This document shows, piece by piece, positions 7,511 through 15,016 of a DNA stretch of 64,000 nt (position 1 is its first letter; each line of letters begins with the position of its first letter). This DNA comes from Paenibacillus_AM sp052180255 (GTDB taxonomy: Bacteria; Bacillota; Bacilli; Paenibacillales; NBRC-103111), in contig NZ_CP197466.1 of the NCBI RefSeq assembly GCF_052180255.1, forward strand, positions 62,001-126,000, given 5' to 3'. A program made the translations under genes and the position numbers. The notes beneath the pieces were generated by a model. That model was given only the letters and a program-made list of their open reading frames with translations. It did no database searches and was not told where the DNA came from.

Positions 7511-7963
7511 TTGAAAATTGCGATTGGTGCAGATCACGCAGGGTATCGTTTGAAAGATGTTATCGTTCCATTGTTAGAACAGCTTGGACATGAAGTACAG
7601 GATTATGGGGTAAACGGTCCGGATTCCGTCGACTATCCTGATTTTGCTGCTGCAGTGTGCCAGAAGGTTGTCGCAGGTGAAGTGAATCGTGGTATTCTGA
7701 TTTGCGGAACAGGAATAGGCATGTCGATTGCGGCTAATAAATTCCCGGGTGTTCGCTGTGCATTGGTGCAGGACTTATTCTCGGCCAAAGCAACTCGTGA
7801 GCATAATGATTCAAACGTGCTAGCAATGGGCGAGCGCGTTGTTGGACCAGGAGTGGCTGAGGAAATCGTGAAAGTATGGCTGGAGACTGAGTTTTCAGAA
7901 GGTCCTCGTCATTGTGCACGTATCGGAAAATTGACTGCACTTGAATCACGTTTACAATCCTAG
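7511..7963 (+). CDS. rpiB: Ribose-5-phosphate isomerase B
   Basis: The enzyme interconverts ribose-5-phosphate and ribulose-5-phosphate and so supplies PRPP synthesis. The 150-residue protein shows the RpiB/LacAB signature: IGADHAGYRLK at the N-terminus, CGTGIGMSIAANKFPGVRCAL with the catalytic Cys, and HNDSNVLAMGERV. The TTG at 7511 is preceded by a strong AGAGGAGG site, and no better start exists. A GCCCC/GGGGC hairpin (7466-7490) sits just ahead of the ribosome site. It is the first gene downstream of the ZTP riboswitch. Confidence 0.95.
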   Translation: MKIAIGADHAGYRLKDVIVPLLEQLGHEVQDYGVNGPDSVDYPDFAAAVCQKVVAGEVNRGILICGTGIGMSIAANKFPGVRCALVQDLFSAKATREHNDSNVLAMGERVVGPGVAEEIVKVWLETEFSEGPRHCARIGKLTALESRLQS

Positions 7964-8011
7964 TGATTGCATAACGTGGAGCAGATGGAGATGCAAAAGG
8001 GGGCAGGAAGT

Positions 8012-8617
8012 ATGCAAAAAGAAGTTGTAGGAACGATCGGCGAAGCCGTTCAGCAAAATTTAAGGGAGCTTGTAACCGCAGGTAATCTGAAGGCTGGGCA
8101 GCTCGTCGTGATTGGTTGCTCGACGTCGGAAGTACTTGGTGCACATATTGGTACTTCAGGTACGCTTGAAGTGGCACAGGAATTGTTCCAAGGTGTAGAT
8201 CAAGTATGCCGTGAATTCGGATTGCTTCCTGCATTCCAATGCTGTGAGCACCTGAATCGGGCTTTAGTCGTAAGTGGTGAAGCAGCGGAGCGCTATGGAC
8301 TTGAACCTGTGAGCGTGATTCCAATGCCACGGGCAGGCGGCTCCATGGCAGCTTATGCTTACCGTCATTTGCCTGATGCTGTTGTGGTTGAGCAAATCCG
8401 CGCACATGCAGGAATTGATATCGGTTCTACATTGATCGGTATGCACTTAAGACCTGTTGCGGTGCCTGTTCGTCCATCGATTCCATTTATCGGCAGCGCA
8501 TACGTCACAATGGCCTATTTTCGTCCTAAGCTGATTGGTGGCGTACGTGCGGTTTATACCGTGGATGAACCTCAAGCTCAGCCGACAAGTAATAACGAAG
8601 TAACCGATTGTAAATAA
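8012..8617 (+). CDS. ywlG: YwlG family protein (TIGR01440)
   Basis: A 201-residue member of the conserved Bacillota YwlG family, whose function is unknown. It has the family blocks VIGCSTSEVLGAHIGTSG, FQCCEHLNRALV and the C-terminal KLIGGVRAVYT. I chose the ATG at 8012, which follows AAAAGGGGG; an upstream TTG overlapping the rpiB end region would add 15 weak residues. It always neighbours rpiB and glyA in Bacilli, which suggests a link to sugar-phosphate or one-carbon metabolism, but this is only inference. It is followed by the second copy of the palindromic repeat. Confidence 0.88.
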   Translation: MQKEVVGTIGEAVQQNLRELVTAGNLKAGQLVVIGCSTSEVLGAHIGTSGTLEVAQELFQGVDQVCREFGLLPAFQCCEHLNRALVVSGEAAERYGLEPVSVIPMPRAGGSMAAYAYRHLPDAVVVEQIRAHAGIDIGSTLIGMHLRPVAVPVRPSIPFIGSAYVTMAYFRPKLIGGVRAVYTVDEPQAQPTSNNEVTDCK

Positions 8618-8625
8618 AAATAAAT

Positions 8626-8779
8626 GTTCAAAAAGTCAGGCGAAGGAGAAATGATGTGTTGGAGAAGCGAAGCGCTCGCCTTTGAAATCGTGAATATACC
8701 CCATCATCCATTCAAATTTCACGATTTCAACAGCGATCGGAAACACAATATTTCTCCGCAGTACCTAGACTTTTTGAAC
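8626..8779. repeat. Interspersed palindromic repeat, copy 2
   Basis: A 154-bp element with exact terminal inverted repeats GTTCAAAAAGT (8626-8636) and ACTTTTTGAAC (8769-8779). The inner pair is GAAATCGTGAA and TTCACGATTTC. It shares several conserved blocks with copy 1 at 1483-1677, though the region after the left terminus and the loop differ. It sits 24 bp before glyA, so it would be inside any transcript coming from rpiB-ywlG. Confidence 0.88.
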
Positions 8780-8803
8780 CCAACCGTATAGGAGGAATCA
8801 TCC

Positions 8804-10051
8804 ATGGAATTTTTAAAAAAGCAAGATCCTAAACTTGTAGAAGCGATTAACCTCGAACTCGGTCGTCAACGCGACAAAATTGAATTGATTGCTTCCGAGA
8901 ACTTTGTATCCCGTGCCGTAATGGAAGCAGCAGGAACTGTACTTACAAACAAATATGCAGAGGGCTACCCGGGTCGTAGATACTATGGCGGTTGTGAATA
9001 TGTCGACATCGTAGAAGATATCGCACGTGATCGCGCGAAAGAATTGTTCGGTGCTGAGCATGCAAACGTACAACCGCACTCTGGCGCGCAAGCGAACATG
9101 GCGGTGTATCTTGCTGCACTAAATCCTGGTGATACCGTTCTAGGGATGAACCTTGCTCACGGCGGGCATTTAACACACGGCAGTCCAGTTAATGCATCCG
9201 GTATTCTATATAACTTCGTCGCTTACGGAGTTAAAGAAACAGATTCCCAAATCGATTATGAAGATGTACGCAAAGCCGCGTTCAAACATAAGCCTCGCAT
9301 GATCGTAGCGGGTGCAAGTGCATACCCACGTGTGATCGATTTTGAAAAATTAGCAGCGATCGCAAACGATGTAGGTGCATTGTTCATGGTAGACATGGCG
9401 CATATTGCAGGTCTAGTTGCAGCTGGTTTGCATCCGAGCCCAGTGCCACACGCACACTTCGTAACGACAACCACACACAAAACGCTTCGCGGACCTCGTG
9501 GTGGACTTATTCTTTGCCGTAAGTCTTGGGCTGCAGCGATTGATAAAGCCGTATTCCCAGGTTCCCAAGGTGGGCCTTTGATGCATGTCATTGCAGCAAA
9601 AGCTGTTGCGCTCGGCGAAGCTTTGCAACCGGAATTCAAGACATACGCGAAGAATGTAATCGACAATGCTGCAGTATTAGCGGAAAGCTTGACTGCAGAA
9701 GGTATCAATCTTGTATCGGGCGGTACTGACAACCACTTGCTATTAATTGACCTGCAAAGCTTGAACCTAACAGGTAAAGTGGCAGAGCATTTATTAGATG
9801 AAGTCGGTGTAACTTGCAACAAGAACGCGATCCCGTTTGATCCGACTTCTCCGTTCGTAACAAGTGGTATTCGAATTGGTACACCTGCGGTGACTTCACG
9901 AGGTATGGGAACAGAGGCGATGAAGAAGATCGCGCAAATTATTGCTCTTACTTTGAAAAACCCTGAAGATCAAGCGATTCATGAGCAAGTACGCGGTATG
10001 GTAAAAGATTTGACCGCACAATACCCAATGTATGAAGGATTATCCTACTAA
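8804..10051 (+). CDS. glyA: Serine hydroxymethyltransferase
   Basis: A PLP enzyme that converts serine and tetrahydrofolate to glycine and 5,10-methylene-tetrahydrofolate, the main entry of one-carbon units. The 415-residue protein has SENFVS near 31-36, the YAEGYPGRRYYGG block, and the PLP lysine K226 in TTTTHKTLRGPRGG. The ATG at 8804 follows TAGGAGGAATC. Upstream lie the repeat element, ywlG, rpiB and the ZTP riboswitch, consistent with folate-stress control by read-through. An intrinsic terminator follows. Confidence 0.98.
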   Translation: MEFLKKQDPKLVEAINLELGRQRDKIELIASENFVSRAVMEAAGTVLTNKYAEGYPGRRYYGGCEYVDIVEDIARDRAKELFGAEHANVQPHSGAQANMAVYLAALNPGDTVLGMNLAHGGHLTHGSPVNASGILYNFVAYGVKETDSQIDYEDVRKAAFKHKPRMIVAGASAYPRVIDFEKLAAIANDVGALFMVDMAHIAGLVAAGLHPSPVPHAHFVTTTTHKTLRGPRGGLILCRKSWAAAIDKAVFPGSQGGPLMHVIAAKAVALGEALQPEFKTYAKNVIDNAAVLAESLTAEGINLVSGGTDNHLLLIDLQSLNLTGKVAEHLLDEVGVTCNKNAIPFDPTSPFVTSGIRIGTPAVTSRGMGTEAMKKIAQIIALTLKNPEDQAIHEQVRGMVKDLTAQYPMYEGLSY

Positions 10052-10066
10052 TAGAAATACACAAGG

Positions 10067-10097
10067 CTTCCTCTCGATCAGAGAGGGAGTTTTTTTG
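10067..10097 (+). terminator. Intrinsic terminator after glyA
   Basis: CTTCCTCTC pairs with GAGAGGGAG (one T-G pair) around a 5-nt loop and is followed by seven T. Confidence 0.85.
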
Positions 10098-10126
10098 TAA
10101 TAATAGTTTGAATAGAATCAATTTTA

Positions 10127-10142
10127 TGTGATATTTTTCACA
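10127..10142. promoter_or_regulatory. Fnr/Crp-type operator upstream of a putative RNA gene
   Basis: TGTGATATTTTTCACA is a perfect TGTGA-N6-TCACA dyad, the consensus of Crp/Fnr-family regulators and the Fnr box in Bacillus. It is centred at 10134.5, about 41-47 bp before the likely start of the structured RNA at 10176-10181. That is a class II activator position. Confidence 0.6.
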
Positions 10143-10180
10143 GAACTAAAAAGGAGATGATGTTATTTTATAGTAGTAAA

Positions 10181-10426
10181 GCAACTCGAGGTTACATTTT
10201 AGACTAACAACTAGAGAAGACGAAGCATCTCCCGATCATCCAAGAAACGCTAACTTAGTAGGAGAATGAGCCTAGTCAGTAACATCGAGAGCGCGGACAG
10301 CATATGAGCGAACAAGCACAATGCTTAACGAACAACGTTGCATCCAAAGTAGGAAGCTGCTACCCTAAGCCATCACACGATAACCCCTCAAGAATTAGGG
10401 CGCTTATGCTACCTCGGGTTGTTTTT
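10181..10426 (+). ncRNA. Putative structured non-coding RNA (about 245 nt)
   Basis: The 615-bp glyA-upp gap holds no credible reading frame but is rich in long-range complementarity. The outer helix pairs CAACTCGAGGT (10182-10192) with ACCTCGGGTTG (10411-10421), followed at once by TTTTT, so the 3' strand also works as a terminator. A second helix pairs GTTAC (10191-10195) and GACTA (10202-10206) with TAGTC (10273-10277) and GTAAC (10279-10283). Further possible stems are TCTCC/GGAGA, AGCAT/ATGCT, AACG/CGTT and CCCTAA/TTAGGG near the 3' end. A TATAGT or TATTTT -10 lies just upstream, with the Fnr-type box before it. I do not recognise it as 6S, SRP, tmRNA or RNase P RNA. Confidence 0.5.
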
Positions 10427-10464
10427 ACGATTTATTTCCCTATCATTTGAATATCACATACACT

Positions 10465-10494
10465 AAGCCCAGCGACATGAGCCGTGGGCTTTTT
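10465..10494 (+). terminator. Second hairpin terminator between the RNA locus and upp
   Basis: AAGCCCA and TGGGCTT form a stem around a 12-15 nt loop, followed by TTTT. It insulates upp from upstream transcription. Confidence 0.7.
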
Positions 10495-10612
10495 GACGAT
10501 TGCCAAACTTAGAATTTTTAATGATTGCTAAATAGGACGGATAGGTGCTGAGCTTACCGTTTTTTCTTGTATCTGCCATTGTAGTTTTGGGTAGGATAAG
10601 GATGAAACCGTA

Positions 10613-10621
10613 TGGTATAAT
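10613..10621 (+). promoter_or_regulatory. Extended -10 promoter for upp
   Basis: TGGTATAAT is a consensus extended -10 (TGnTATAAT) 45 bp before the upp start. The -35 region is poor, as is common with extended -10 promoters. Confidence 0.6.
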
Positions 10622-10666
10622 AGAACGGATTTTCGATGGATTTAGAATTATTTAGGAGGATTAAGA

Positions 10667-11296
10667 ATGGGAAAAGTGTATGTGTGTGATCATCCGCTCA
10701 TTCAGCATAAGCTGACGTTCATCCGAGATGAGCGAACGAATACAAAGGATTTTCGCGATCTTGTAGATGAAGTAGCAACACTAATGGCTTACGAGATTAC
10801 GCGTAATCTGCCACTAACGCAAATTAAAGTGAAAACGCCTGTTACAGAAGCCGTATGCTCCACGATTTCGGGGAGAATGTTAGGGCTAATTCCTATTTTA
10901 CGTGCAGGATTAGGGATGGTAGAGGGTGTTCTTAATCTCATCCCAGGAGCAAAAGTCGGTCATATTGGCTTATACCGCGACCCGGAGACACTTCAACCCG
11001 TAGAATACTATGTGAAACTTCCTACTGATGTTCAAGAACGTCAATTGATCGTCATCGATCCGATGCTGGCAACAGGCGGTTCAGCGATCGCTGCAATTAC
11101 AGCACTGAAGAATCGGAACTGCACACAAATCAAGCTGATGTGTCTTATTGCTGCACCTGAAGGTGTTCGAGCGATACAAGAGGCGCACCCTGATATCGAT
11201 ATTTATGTGGCAGCTGTTGATGATTACCTCAATGATCACGGTTATATTGTACCGGGACTTGGGGATGCTGGAGATCGATTGTTCGGAACGAAGTAG
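10667..11296 (+). CDS. upp: Uracil phosphoribosyltransferase
   Basis: A pyrimidine salvage enzyme that makes UMP from uracil and PRPP. The 209-residue protein is the normal size. It has the PRPP-binding loop VIDPMLATGGSA and the C-terminal uracil-binding segment GYIVPGLGDAGDRLFGT. The ATG at 10667 follows TTAGGAGG. It sits between glyA and mnaA as in Bacillus and has its own promoter. I see no PyrR-binding loop in its short leader. Confidence 0.97.
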   Translation: MGKVYVCDHPLIQHKLTFIRDERTNTKDFRDLVDEVATLMAYEITRNLPLTQIKVKTPVTEAVCSTISGRMLGLIPILRAGLGMVEGVLNLIPGAKVGHIGLYRDPETLQPVEYYVKLPTDVQERQLIVIDPMLATGGSAIAAITALKNRNCTQIKLMCLIAAPEGVRAIQEAHPDIDIYVAAVDDYLNDHGYIVPGLGDAGDRLFGTK

Positions 11297-11341
11297 AAGT
11301 CACAGGTTATTAATAGGGAGATAGAGAAGGGGGCTTATGGC

Positions 11342-12502
11342 TTGAAACGTTTAAAAGTCATTACGATTTTTGGTACCAGACCGGAAGCAATTAAAATGGC
11401 ACCTCTAGTGCTTGAATTGCAAAAGCATGAGGACAAGATCGAATCGCTTGTCTGCGTAACCGCTCAGCACCGTGAGATGCTGGATCAAGTTCTGGAAATT
11501 TTCAACATTACGCCAGACTTTGACCTGAATGTGATGAAGGACCGTCAGACATTGAATGAGCTAACGATTCGTGTACTTCAAGGTCTTGAGCCTGTGTTCT
11601 GCGAAACAAAGCCAGACTTGATTCTCGTACATGGAGATACGTTGACGACGTTCCTAGCAAGCTATGCGGCATTTATGCAGCAGATTGCAGTAGGACACGT
11701 AGAAGCAGGTCTTCGGACATGGAACAAGATGTCTCCATTCCCAGAAGAGATGAACCGTCAATTGACTGGTGTGCTAGCTGATCTTCATTTTGCACCAACG
11801 GATTGGTCAGCAGACAATTTGCGAAAAGAGAATAAATCGGAGAATACGATCTATATAACGGGTAATACCGTCACAGATGTGTTCCAATATACGTTAAAAG
11901 AAGACTTTACGCATCCTGTACTGGATTGGGCAGAGGGTAAGAAGCTGATTTTGATGACAGCGCACCGTCGTGAGTCGCAAGGTGAGCCGCATCGTCGTAT
12001 TTTTGAAGCAGTAAGACGCTTAGCCGACGAATTTGAAGATATTGCGATCGTTTATCCCGTTCATTTAAGCCCGGCAGTAAGGGAGCCTGCTCATGCGATG
12101 CTAGGTAATCACCCTCGCATTAAGCTCATTGAGCCGCTAGATGCGCAAGAAGTCCATAATATATATCCGCATGCGTACATGATCCTCACGGATTCTGGTG
12201 GCATACAAGAAGAAGCACCATCGTTCGGCGTGCCGGTACTTGTGCTTCGTGATACAACGGAACGTCCAGAAGGAATTGCTGCGGGCACACTGAAGCTTGT
12301 GGGTTCTGATTCGGAGCTGATCTATAAGGAAGCTTGTGAATTATTAACGAATCCAGCAGCCTATGAGAAGATGAGCAAGTCTGCAAATCCTTATGGAGAT
12401 GGCCATGCAAGTGAGCGTATTGTCCAGGGTATTTTGAACCACTTTGGCTTACAATCCGATCGTCCTGCACCTTTTCAGCCCAATAATTTGAACATATTAT
12501 GA
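11342..12502 (+). CDS. mnaA: UDP-N-acetylglucosamine 2-epimerase (non-hydrolysing)
   Basis: It interconverts UDP-GlcNAc and UDP-ManNAc, the ManNAc donor for wall teichoic-acid linkage units and secondary cell-wall polymers. In 386 residues the family motifs are GTRPEAIKMAP near the N-terminus, HGDTLTTF, VEAGLRTW with the catalytic Glu, MNRQLTGVLADLHFAPT, TAHRRES, and the UDP-binding TDSGGIQEEAPSFGVPVLVLR. The TTG start at 11342 has an AAGGGGG site 10 bp upstream; the nearby ATG is out of frame. The product should feed the tagA-encoded ManNAc transferase at 47.0 kb. Confidence 0.96.
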   Translation: MKRLKVITIFGTRPEAIKMAPLVLELQKHEDKIESLVCVTAQHREMLDQVLEIFNITPDFDLNVMKDRQTLNELTIRVLQGLEPVFCETKPDLILVHGDTLTTFLASYAAFMQQIAVGHVEAGLRTWNKMSPFPEEMNRQLTGVLADLHFAPTDWSADNLRKENKSENTIYITGNTVTDVFQYTLKEDFTHPVLDWAEGKKLILMTAHRRESQGEPHRRIFEAVRRLADEFEDIAIVYPVHLSPAVREPAHAMLGNHPRIKLIEPLDAQEVHNIYPHAYMILTDSGGIQEEAPSFGVPVLVLRDTTERPEGIAAGTLKLVGSDSELIYKEACELLTNPAAYEKMSKSANPYGDGHASERIVQGILNHFGLQSDRPAPFQPNNLNIL

Positions 12503-12546
12503 CAAAGTTTTCGGACAAGTATTCTAGGCAGTATTAGTAAAGTGCC

Positions 12547-12586
12547 AAAAACGCTGATCTAGAGCGGGTTTCCGGCGTTTTTCTCA
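12547..12586 (+). terminator. Intrinsic terminator after mnaA
   Basis: AAAAACGC (12547-12554) and GCGTTTTT (12575-12582) form a stem, ending in a T run. It separates mnaA from the ATP synthase promoter. Confidence 0.75.
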
Positions 12587-12609
12587 AAAAGTAAGCGATT
12601 TAATATCAA

Positions 12610-12639
12610 TTGACAATGCGAAGTTGCGTTAGATAAAAT
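12610..12639 (+). promoter_or_regulatory. Sigma-A promoter of the ATP synthase operon
   Basis: A perfect TTGACA (12610-12615) and TAAAAT (12634-12639) are 18 bp apart, giving a start near 12646, about 50 bp before the first gene. An Fnr/Crp-type dyad lies immediately downstream. Confidence 0.7.
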
Positions 12640-12652
12640 GAATGTGGGCTAA

Positions 12653-12668
12653 TGTGATGTATGTCACA
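12653..12668. promoter_or_regulatory. Fnr/Crp-type operator downstream of the atp promoter
   Basis: TGTGATGTATGTCACA is a second perfect TGTGA-N6-TCACA dyad, centred about 14 bp after the predicted atp transcription start. A bound regulator here would be expected to block elongation or promoter clearance, so repression of the ATP synthase operon is the natural reading. Confidence 0.55.
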
Positions 12669-12695
12669 CAATATGTGTTTAGGAGCGTGAATGAG

Positions 12696-12929
12696 ATGAA
12701 ATCACCTCATTCCGATAGTAATCCGTGGAAGGCCGTTGGGATGGTCAGTGCCCTTGGGATCGATTTGGTCGCATGTATGGGTGCAGGCTATTGGCTTGGC
12801 AGTTTGATGAGTCAATCTGCTGGCGGTCAGCCGATATGGATTGTGCTTGGAGTCGTTCTGGGTCTCATAGTCGGAATTGTGAGCATCATCATCATACTTC
12901 GCAAGGTTACAGGAGGCTCTAATGGATGA
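12696..12929 (+). CDS. AtpZ/AtpI-family small membrane protein
   Basis: A 77-residue protein with two hydrophobic helices (about 12-33 and 43-68) separated by a short polar loop (LMSQSAGGQP). This is the hairpin fold of the ATPase_gene1 (AtpZ/AtpI) family found at the head of F-ATPase operons. The ATG at 12696 has AGGAG 10 bp upstream; earlier starts overlap the Fnr-type box and promoter. It overlaps the next gene by 8 bp. Family members have been linked to c-ring assembly and to Mg or Ca transport, but the role in this organism is unknown. Confidence 0.82.
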   Translation: MKSPHSDSNPWKAVGMVSALGIDLVACMGAGYWLGSLMSQSAGGQPIWIVLGVVLGLIVGIVSIIIILRKVTGGSNG

Positions 12930-13293
12930 ATTCCACGCTCATCTTTGGCGCGTCCAGAGATACACGCTCTTTTTCTTGTCAGCATGCTTTTTAGGCTGGG
13001 CGCTGTTTCCTGATTATCGCCCGTATGTAGCTGGAGTCATACTTGGTACAGTCGTATCACTGATTAACGCGCGATACATGGCTTGGAAAATTGGTCAGGT
13101 ATCCTCCGTCGTACTAGATGGCGTAAGGAAACGAATTAATCTTGGGTTTATGACAAGGGCTGCTTTAGCACTCTTGGCTATCATGATTGCGATTAAATCA
13201 CCTCATGTTGATATTGTAAGTACTATGGTTAGTTTAATTTTCGTGCAATTCTTATCGCTTTTATTGGGTTTTATTCAATCTAGGCGCAAGTGA
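12922..13293 (+). CDS. atpI: ATP synthase protein I
   Basis: A 123-residue membrane protein with four predicted helices: about 13-30, 35-52, 72-88 and 95-115. It is the usual second small gene in Bacillus-type atp operons. AtpI is thought to help c-ring assembly or Mg uptake and is not part of the final enzyme. Its ATG lies inside the end of the preceding gene, so the two are translationally coupled. It precedes atpB by 40 bp. Confidence 0.85.
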   Translation: MDEFHAHLWRVQRYTLFFLSACFLGWALFPDYRPYVAGVILGTVVSLINARYMAWKIGQVSSVVLDGVRKRINLGFMTRAALALLAIMIAIKSPHVDIVSTMVSLIFVQFLSLLLGFIQSRRK

Positions 13294-13333
13294 GTGATTT
13301 ACAAACCTCCACGGAAAGGGGTGAAAACAACTA

Positions 13334-14128
13334 ATGCATGAATCACCGATATTGAATATCAATGGGTTTCACTTGGACATTTCCGTCATCGTACCTATGA
13401 TCGTTACCATGATTATTATACTTGTGATAGCTAGGATTGCTGTTCGCAACTTATCTGTCGATAAACCAAGTAGAATGCAAAATTTCATGGAATGGGTCAT
13501 TGAATTCGTTCAAGGAATTATTGGAAGCGCAATGGATATGAAGAAAGGAAAGGCCTTCTTATCTTTAGGAGTTGCTTTGATTTTATTCATCTTCGTAAGT
13601 AATATGCTAGGATTGCCACTAACGCTCGTAACTGAAGCACATGGTCCTGTATCGTTATTCGGTTATGACATCATTTCCCCTGAAAAGTATGAAACGATGC
13701 ACGCAGCTGGCAAGCATATTGCAATCGCATGGTGGAAATCACCAACTGCAGATGCGTTCTTCTCGATGGGTCTTGCTTTGATGGTAATCGTAATGGTTCA
13801 CTATCTAGGTCTTACACGTAATACCAAAGCGTATGTGAAGCACTATTTCCAACCTTACTGGTTCTTCTTACCGATTAATATTATCGAGCAGTTCTCCAAG
13901 CTTTTAACGCTTGGTATGCGTCTATTCGGTAACATTTTCGCCGGGGAAGTCCTAATCGCTACGATTATTATGGCAGGCTATGCAGGTATCGTACCGATGG
14001 TCGTATGGCAGGCTTTCAGTATTTTCGTAGGCGCAATTCAAGCTTTCGTATTCGTGATGTTGACGATGGTTTATATCGGCCAGATCTTAGAATCGCACGA
14101 TGATCACGACGAAGCACACGCACATTAA
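13334..14128 (+). CDS. atpB: ATP synthase Fo subunit a
   Basis: The membrane stator subunit that forms the two proton half-channels against the c-ring. In 264 residues it has at least five membrane helices. The essential arginine is in the conserved LLTLGMRLFGNIFAGEVL segment (residues about 190-207). The C-terminus ends in a His/Asp-rich tail (HDDHDEAHAH), a plausible metal-binding or merely charged cytoplasmic end. The ATG at 13334 follows AAAGGGGTG. Confidence 0.96.
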   Translation: MHESPILNINGFHLDISVIVPMIVTMIIILVIARIAVRNLSVDKPSRMQNFMEWVIEFVQGIIGSAMDMKKGKAFLSLGVALILFIFVSNMLGLPLTLVTEAHGPVSLFGYDIISPEKYETMHAAGKHIAIAWWKSPTADAFFSMGLALMVIVMVHYLGLTRNTKAYVKHYFQPYWFFLPINIIEQFSKLLTLGMRLFGNIFAGEVLIATIIMAGYAGIVPMVVWQAFSIFVGAIQAFVFVMLTMVYIGQILESHDDHDEAHAH

Positions 14129-14215
14129 TGTATTGAAGCTTTTCCCGAATGTCAGCGGCGCTAGGGTGAGTATAAAAAAATTAATTTCATGTATTTAAGG
14201 GAGGAAGTTATAACG

Positions 14216-14437
14216 ATGGATATGAATATGATCGCAGCAGCAATCGCAATTGGTTTGTCCGCACTAGGAGCAGGTATTGGTAACGGTTTGATCGTAAGTA
14301 AAACAGTTGAGGGTATTTCTCGTCAACCTGAGCTTAAAGGTGCTCTTCAAACTACAATGTTTATCGGGGTAGGTCTAGTAGAGGCGATTCCAATTATTTC
14401 CGTAGTATTCGCATTGTTGTTCTATTTCGTGAAGTAA
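14216..14437 (+). CDS. atpE: ATP synthase Fo subunit c
   Basis: The proteolipid that forms the rotating ring, 73 residues in a two-helix hairpin. The glycine-rich first helix contains ALGAGIGNGL. The polar loop has RQPE (36-39). The ion-binding carboxylate is E56 in GVGLVEAIPI. The residues around E56 do not show the Q/E/S-T set typical of Na+-coupled rings, so proton coupling is likely. The ATG at 14216 follows GGGAGGAAG; an upstream in-frame ATG would add nine residues foreign to the family. Confidence 0.97.
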   Translation: MDMNMIAAAIAIGLSALGAGIGNGLIVSKTVEGISRQPELKGALQTTMFIGVGLVEAIPIISVVFALLFYFVK

Positions 14438-14443
14438 TTTATT

Positions 14444-14482
14444 GAAGGTTTGGCGGGGAAGGCCTAAGCCATCCGCGCCTTC
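14444..14482 (+). promoter_or_regulatory. Intercistronic hairpin between atpE and atpF
   Basis: GAAGG/CCTTC and GGCGG/CCGC arms form a stable stem directly after atpE. No long T run follows, so it is more likely an mRNA-stabilising or partial-termination structure. That would fit atpE needing 8-15 times more product than its neighbours. Confidence 0.6.
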
Positions 14483-14530
14483 ATTTTGTGAATTTTGAAA
14501 GTAGATACCCCTCAGAAGGGAGTGACTCGA

Positions 14531-15016
14531 ATGAGTTTTACATGGGAAAATTCAATAATTGCCATCTTGGCATTCGGAATATTATATTTTCTGTTACATC
14601 GTTACGCACTCGCTCCACTTATGGGTGTGATGGAACAACGTCGTACGTTAGTTGCCGATCAATTGGCTAATGCAGACCAAAATCGTAAAGATGCTGAGAC
14701 TTTGATCAATGATCAAAGACAAGCTCTTCAAGCAGCGAAGAAAGAAGCTTATGACATTATCGAGCAATCGAAATTGACAGCTTCTCGTCAAGCAGAAGAC
14801 ATTATTGCTCAAGCGAAAGCGGAGACTGCACGTTTGAAAGAAGAAGCGGTTCGTGATATCGAACGTGAGAAAAGTAAGGCAATCGCTGCACTGCGTTCAG
14901 AAGTTGGTTCAATGTCCGTGGCAATCGCTGCGAAAATCATTGAAAAACAAGTGGATGCTGAAGCTCAGCAAAATCTTGTTAACCAATACCTGAGTGAGGT
15001 AGGGGGAGTTCAATGA
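14531..15016 (+). CDS. atpF: ATP synthase Fo subunit b
   Basis: The peripheral stalk subunit, 161 residues. There is one N-terminal membrane helix (about 6-26), then a long charged coiled coil rich in Ala, Gln, Lys and Glu that reaches F1. The ATG at 14531 has AGAAGGGAG upstream; an earlier TTG start would add 12 residues before the membrane helix. The stop overlaps the atpH ATG by four bases, so the two are translationally coupled. Confidence 0.95.
   Translation: MSFTWENSIIAILAFGILYFLLHRYALAPLMGVMEQRRTLVADQLANADQNRKDAETLINDQRQALQAAKKEAYDIIEQSKLTASRQAEDIIAQAKAETARLKEEAVRDIEREKSKAIAALRSEVGSMSVAIAAKIIEKQVDAEAQQNLVNQYLSEVGGVQ

Noticed and set aside
10052..10666. T-box or PyrR attenuator controlling upp
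   Set aside because: No T-box sequence or PyrR-binding loop is visible. The structured RNA ends in its own T run and is separated from upp by another terminator and an extended -10 promoter.
14216..14437. Sodium-coupled c-ring
   Set aside because: The residues flanking E56 do not form the Na+ ligand set, and the sequence is typical of proton-coupled rings.
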